Positions 61,365 through 64,000 of a DNA stretch of 64,000 bases are shown here, one piece after another. The notes beneath the pieces are model-generated. The model was given only the letters and a program-made list of their open reading frames with translations. It did no database searches and had not been told where the DNA came from. The DNA comes from Flammeovirgaceae bacterium (GTDB lineage: Bacteria; Bacteroidota; Bacteroidia; Cytophagales; Cyclobacteriaceae), in contig CP054185.1 of the NCBI GenBank assembly GCA_015180985.1, forward strand, positions 2,851,225-2,915,224, given 5' to 3'. Position numbers and translations under genes: made by a program. Positions within the stretch are counted from its first letter, which is position 1. Every line of letters starts with the position of its first letter.

Positions 61365-61400
61365 CTAAAAAAATGAACCCCGGCAGTTTCCCGCCAGGGT
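61365..61400 (-). terminator. Terminator of the ABC ATPase gene
   Basis: Arms ACCCCGGC (61377-61384) and GCCAGGGT (61393-61400) pair with one mismatch; a run of seven T follows on the minus strand. It lies 27 bp past the stop of the ATPase gene and separates it from the permease genes, so the permeases may be controlled separately. Confidence 0.7.
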
Positions 61401-61426
61401 CCGAAACAACCTAAACCTGTAAACTT

Positions 61427-62116
61427 TTAAATATGAAAATGTTCTTTGATGTTTTCGGTTACAACCTTGCCGTCAAACAGGTTAACAATGCGGTGGGCAT
61501 AGTTGGCATCGTATGGCGAGTGCGTTACCATTACAATGGTGGTCCCCTCCTCATTTAATTGAGAAAGAAGCTTCATTACCTCTTCGCCATTGGCCGAATC
61601 GAGGTTACCGGTGGGTTCGTCAGCCAGAATAACTTTGGGTTTGGCTACAATCGCCCGTGAAATGGCCACACGCTGTTGCTGGCCGCCCGACAATTGCTGA
61701 GGGAAGTGATTTCTGCGATGCATGATGTTCATGCGCTCCAGTACTTCTTCAACGCGTTGCTTACGCTCGGAAGAAGGAACCTTCATGTACAACAGAGGCA
61801 GTTCAACGTTTTCAAAAACGGTAAGTTCATCAATGAGATTAAAACTTTGAAACACAAAGCCTATGGAACCTTTCCGTAACTGTGCCCGCTGGCGTTCGGA
61901 GTATTTTGATACCTCATGGTCTCCGAAGTAATATTCTCCATTAGTGGGGTTATCGAGCAGGCCCAGAATATTTAACAAGGTTGACTTACCACAACCCGAA
62001 GGCCCCATAATGGCAACAAACTCGCCTCCTTTAATCTCCAGGTTAATGTTGTTCAATGCAGTCGTTTCCACTTCTTCGGTGGTATAGACTTTTTCAAGGT
62101 TTTTCAGTTTGATCAT
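61427..62116 (-). CDS. ABC transporter ATP-binding protein (MacB/LolD type)
   Basis: 229 residues. Walker [11 protein letters not shown]-loop [16 protein letters not shown], signature [20 protein letters not shown], Walker [13 protein letters not shown] and switch His in VTHSP. The NLDS and the short length are typical of the MacB/LolD/FtsE group. It drives the two FtsX-type permeases. It starts about 230 bp after the adaptor gene; the repeat hairpin lies between them. Confidence 0.95.
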   Translation of the reverse strand: MIKLKNLEKVYTTEEVETTALNNINLEIKGGEFVAIMGPSGCGKSTLLNILGLLDNPTNGEYYFGDHEVSKYSERQRAQLRKGSIGFVFQSFNLIDELTVFENVELPLLYMKVPSSERKQRVEEVLERMNIMHRRNHFPQQLSGGQQQRVAISRAIVAKPKVILADEPTGNLDSANGEEVMKLLSQLNEEGTTIVMVTHSPYDANYAHRIVNLFDGKVVTENIKEHFHI

Positions 62117-62183
62117 GGTAGTTGTATTTCGGTTTATGATGTTCGTTAAGTTGATTTTGTTTTATACGATTTACTCTAATATT

Positions 62184-62339
62184 TGTTCAAGGTTCTTGGT
62201 TCAAGGTTCTTGGTTCTTGGTTCAAGGTTCTTGGTTCAAGGTTCTTGGTTCTTGGTTCAAAGTTCCTGGTTCAGAATATAACCAAGAACCTTGAACCTTG
62301 AACTTTGAACCTTGAACTTTGAACCTCAAACTTTGAACT
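62184..62339. repeat. Long inverted array of GTTCAAGGTTCTTG-type repeats
   Basis: 62184-62272 is a run of about six units of GGTTCAAGGTTCTTGGTTC type; after a short spacer (GAATATAACC) 62283-62339 carries the reverse complement (CAAGAACCTTGAACCTTG...). The two arms can pair into a hairpin of more than 50 bp. It sits between the adaptor gene and the ATPase gene in the gap 62117-62344. Such repeats in Bacteroidota may act as terminators, attenuators or recombination spots. Confidence 0.8.
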
Positions 62340-62344
62340 CCAAA

Positions 62345-63595
62345 TCAGTTCAGCACCAACACTTCATTATTTCCAAAATTCTCGTACGAAGAAGTTATCA
62401 CCCTGTCGCCAGGCTTTAACCCCTCCAGTATTTCAAAGTGTTCAGTATTCTTACGGCCCAGTTTGACGCTCCTTTTTACCGCCCGGTTACCATCGCCCTC
62501 CAGTACATATACCCAGTTGCCACCCGTATCCTTATAGAATCCGCCAACCGGCAATAATACCTCTTCGCTTGACTGGCCCAACTCAATGCGCAGGCGTAAC
62601 GACAGGCCACGCCTGATTCCCTGCGGAGTTTCATTCACAAAATTCATATCTACCGGAAAACGACCGTTGGTAACATTCGGATAAACATACACAATTACTA
62701 ACTCGTATTCTTTGCCTGCATAGGTTGTTGTTGCGCGCAATCCTTCAGAAATTCTTGGAAGGTACAACTCATCAATCTCTACGCGCACTTTATAACTTCC
62801 TACAACATCAACCTGGCCTAACCGCTGACCGGTATTTATGCTTTGACCCACATCCAGTTGCGGACGGGTTAGCTGGCCATCAATAGGTGCCCGTATAACC
62901 AGATTATCCAGAATTTTACTCACCCCATCCAGGCTCATCATCATGCGCTTTTCCGAAGCAGCCGTTTCGCGTAACTGGCGGATGCGATCGATGGAATCGG
63001 CTTTATATACTTCGTAGGTTATGCGCTTGCGCTCGAGGTTAAACTTGTAATCCGCTTCGGTGCGTTCAAATTCCTGTTTCGAAATCAGCTTCTTCTCAAA
63101 TAATTGCTTCTGCCGGTAATACTGAGGCTCCAGAATTGCCAACTGGTTATCTATTGCCGCCAATAATTGCCGCTGCTCCAGGTCGTTCCGCATAATGTTC
63201 AAACGGGTTTCGCGTGCACGGTTAATGCTTTCATTGAATGAAGCCTCTTGCTGCAAGACCGATAATTCGCGGTTAAGGTTGCTTAGTTCAAGAATAACAT
63301 CGCCTTTTTTCAGCATGGCTCCGCTTTCAGCAACAACCCGTTTAATAATCCCCCCCTCAACAGCATCCAGGTATACCGTGCGGCTGGGCTCAACGGTTCC
63401 GGTTTGGGGTATAAACTCCTGAAACACTCCGCGTTTTACTTCCGATATCGTGATTTTATCTTTCTCAACTTTCAATCTGGAACGCCTGTCGGCAAACAAA
63501 GCCTGGTAGCCAACAAATACCACTACCAGCCCGATACCCCCATAGGTGGCTATCCGCTTAAGCGTCCATTTTTTCTTTTTAATCTGCCGATCCAT
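62345..63595 (-). CDS. Efflux adaptor (HlyD/MacA-like periplasmic subunit)
   Basis: 416 residues. A transmembrane or signal anchor near 15-30 (RIATYGGIGLVVVFVGYQAL), a biotinyl-lipoyl-like half (SGAMLKKGDVILELSNLN), a long coiled coil (about 115-220, rich in Gln, Glu, Arg), the second lipoyl half (LVIRAPIDGQLTRPQLDVGQ) and a beta-barrel domain (VRVEIDELYLPRISEGL). It links the inner-membrane ABC part with an outer-membrane channel. No TolC-like gene is in view. A sigma54-like promoter lies 30 bp upstream. Confidence 0.9.
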   Translation of the reverse strand: MDRQIKKKKWTLKRIATYGGIGLVVVFVGYQALFADRRSRLKVEKDKITISEVKRGVFQEFIPQTGTVEPSRTVYLDAVEGGIIKRVVAESGAMLKKGDVILELSNLNRELSVLQQEASFNESINRARETRLNIMRNDLEQRQLLAAIDNQLAILEPQYYRQKQLFEKKLISKQEFERTEADYKFNLERKRITYEVYKADSIDRIRQLRETAASEKRMMMSLDGVSKILDNLVIRAPIDGQLTRPQLDVGQSINTGQRLGQVDVVGSYKVRVEIDELYLPRISEGLRATTTYAGKEYELVIVYVYPNVTNGRFPVDMNFVNETPQGIRRGLSLRLRIELGQSSEEVLLPVGGFYKDTGGNWVYVLEGDGNRAVKRSVKLGRKNTEHFEILEGLKPGDRVITSSYENFGNNEVLVLN

Positions 63596-63624
63596 TAATC
63601 AATAATTCAATAATTAAGCCCACG

Positions 63625-63644
63625 ATTGCCAACAAACGTGCCAA
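63625..63644 (-). promoter_or_regulatory. Sigma54-like promoter of the adaptor gene
   Basis: Minus strand reads TTGGCACGTTTGTTGGCAAT: -24 box TTGGCACG and a -12 box TTGG where the consensus has TTGC, GG and GG 10 nt apart. One mismatch. The response regulator next to it, divergent, may be of the NtrC type that works with sigma54, but only its receiver is in the window. Confidence 0.5.
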
Positions 63645-63847
63645 GGGGCTTTTAATGGAATTTCAATCGGTTACTATGCTAAAATCGAAAATATTCCGTT
63701 CACAAATGAACGTGATTGTCCGTATGCGGACGAAAACTGCTACTTTTAAATGCCCAAATGCAGCTATTTCAAGCAAGACAGGGGCCATACAGGCTTCGGT
63801 ACCAACTTTGTAACCGGTAGCCCGAAAACGGACGAAAGCGAACGGAT

Positions 63848-64000
63848 ATGGAACAAAAACAAGGTAAGCTGCTGATTGTAGATGACAACGAAGACCTGCT
63901 GAAGGCGGCCAAAATGTTTCTGAAAAGGCACTTTGCGCAGGTTGATACGGAGAAGAATCCGGAGGCAATACCTGCGCTGATGAGCAATGAAGATTACGAT
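63848..64000 (+). CDS. Response regulator receiver, 3' end outside window
   Basis: Plus-strand gene cut by the right edge; 51 residues are visible from ATG 63848 (MEQKQGKLLIVDDNEDLLKA). The acidic pocket VDDNED of a receiver domain is clear, and the phospho-acceptor lies beyond the window. Divergent from the adaptor gene with a 250-bp gap that holds the sigma54-like site. In Cytophagales a sigma54-dependent NtrC-type regulator is common at this place; that output domain is inference. Confidence 0.8.
   Translation, partial: MEQKQGKLLIVDDNEDLLKAAKMFLKRHFAQVDTEKNPEAIPALMSNEDYD

Noticed and set aside
62109-62294. Short plus-strand reading frame FLVQGSWFLVQGSWF
   Set aside because: Low-complexity translation of the GGTTCAAGGTTCTTG repeats.
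62184-62339. CRISPR array
   Set aside because: Units are about 14-22 bp, contiguous and without unique spacers, and the second half is the inverse of the first; no cas genes.
1-64000. tRNA or rRNA genes
   Set aside because: I found no T-loop plus acceptor-stem pattern on either strand; a tRNAscan run would settle it.

Overview
The window looks like a chromosomal segment of a Bacteroidota bacterium, most likely of the order Cytophagales. Supporting signs are a type III glutamine synthetase, a Bacteroidota-type LeuRS with large insertions, DUF2807 and DUF6326 proteins, a CrtYcd-type lycopene cyclase, poor Shine-Dalgarno sequences and promoter-like TAnnTTTG boxes. The genus cannot be fixed from sequence alone. 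No rRNA, tRNA or CRISPR array was seen.

Layout. 1-7.5 kb: a truncated TerB/FHA-like/ABC protein, a lipoprotein, a single-domain response regulator, leuS, fabH and small unknown genes. 7.5-11.8 kb: an M16 peptidase gene split by a 1,400-bp IS256-family element. 12-32 kb: ordinary core and envelope genes, including a C-terminal processing protease, alpha/beta hydrolase, M28 peptidase, glnN, DUF2807, TerB, amidohydrolase, an LTA-synthase-like sulfatase, CapA, PdeM, rhomboid, universal stress protein, SulP and a two-component pair. 32-37.5 kb: an accessory stretch of small minus-strand genes with related palindromic intergenic elements. It contains a frameshifted SRPBCC gene and an AraC/GyrI-like regulator split by a second, apparently identical IS256 copy. 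37.8-45.3 kb: a visibly AT-richer type I restriction locus (hsdS with a long C-terminal extension, hsdM broken by an out-of-frame internal deletion, a Y1 transposase with two 117-bp palindromic repeats, a Bro-N/DinD-like gene and hsdR). 45.5-48 kb: a ligase-associated Lhr-type helicase.

48-55.9 kb is the most coherent functional block. A CarH/LitR-like MerR regulator keeps both the Wx9EH photosensing motif and the cobalamin-binding ExHxxG motif. It is followed on the same strand by an ECF sigma factor, crtI, crtB, idi, a small gene, a photolyase, an SRPBCC protein, crtZ and a lycopene cyclase. This reads as a light-responsive programme making hydroxylated carotenoids (zeaxanthin type) and repairing UV damage. 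56-64 kb holds a histone-H1-like Lys-rich protein and a MacB-like export operon (adaptor, ATPase, two FtsX-type permeases), divergent from a response regulator cut by the window edge. A sigma54-like site lies upstream of the adaptor gene.

The main points to check are the two IS insertions with exact 9-bp target duplications and an unusual duplicated left inverted repeat, the decayed type I R-M locus, the cassette-like palindromes at 33-37.5 kb, the in-frame palindromic insert in the helicase gene, and the B12/light-sigma-carotenoid cluster. All calls come from reading the sequence and family knowledge; no database search was run.
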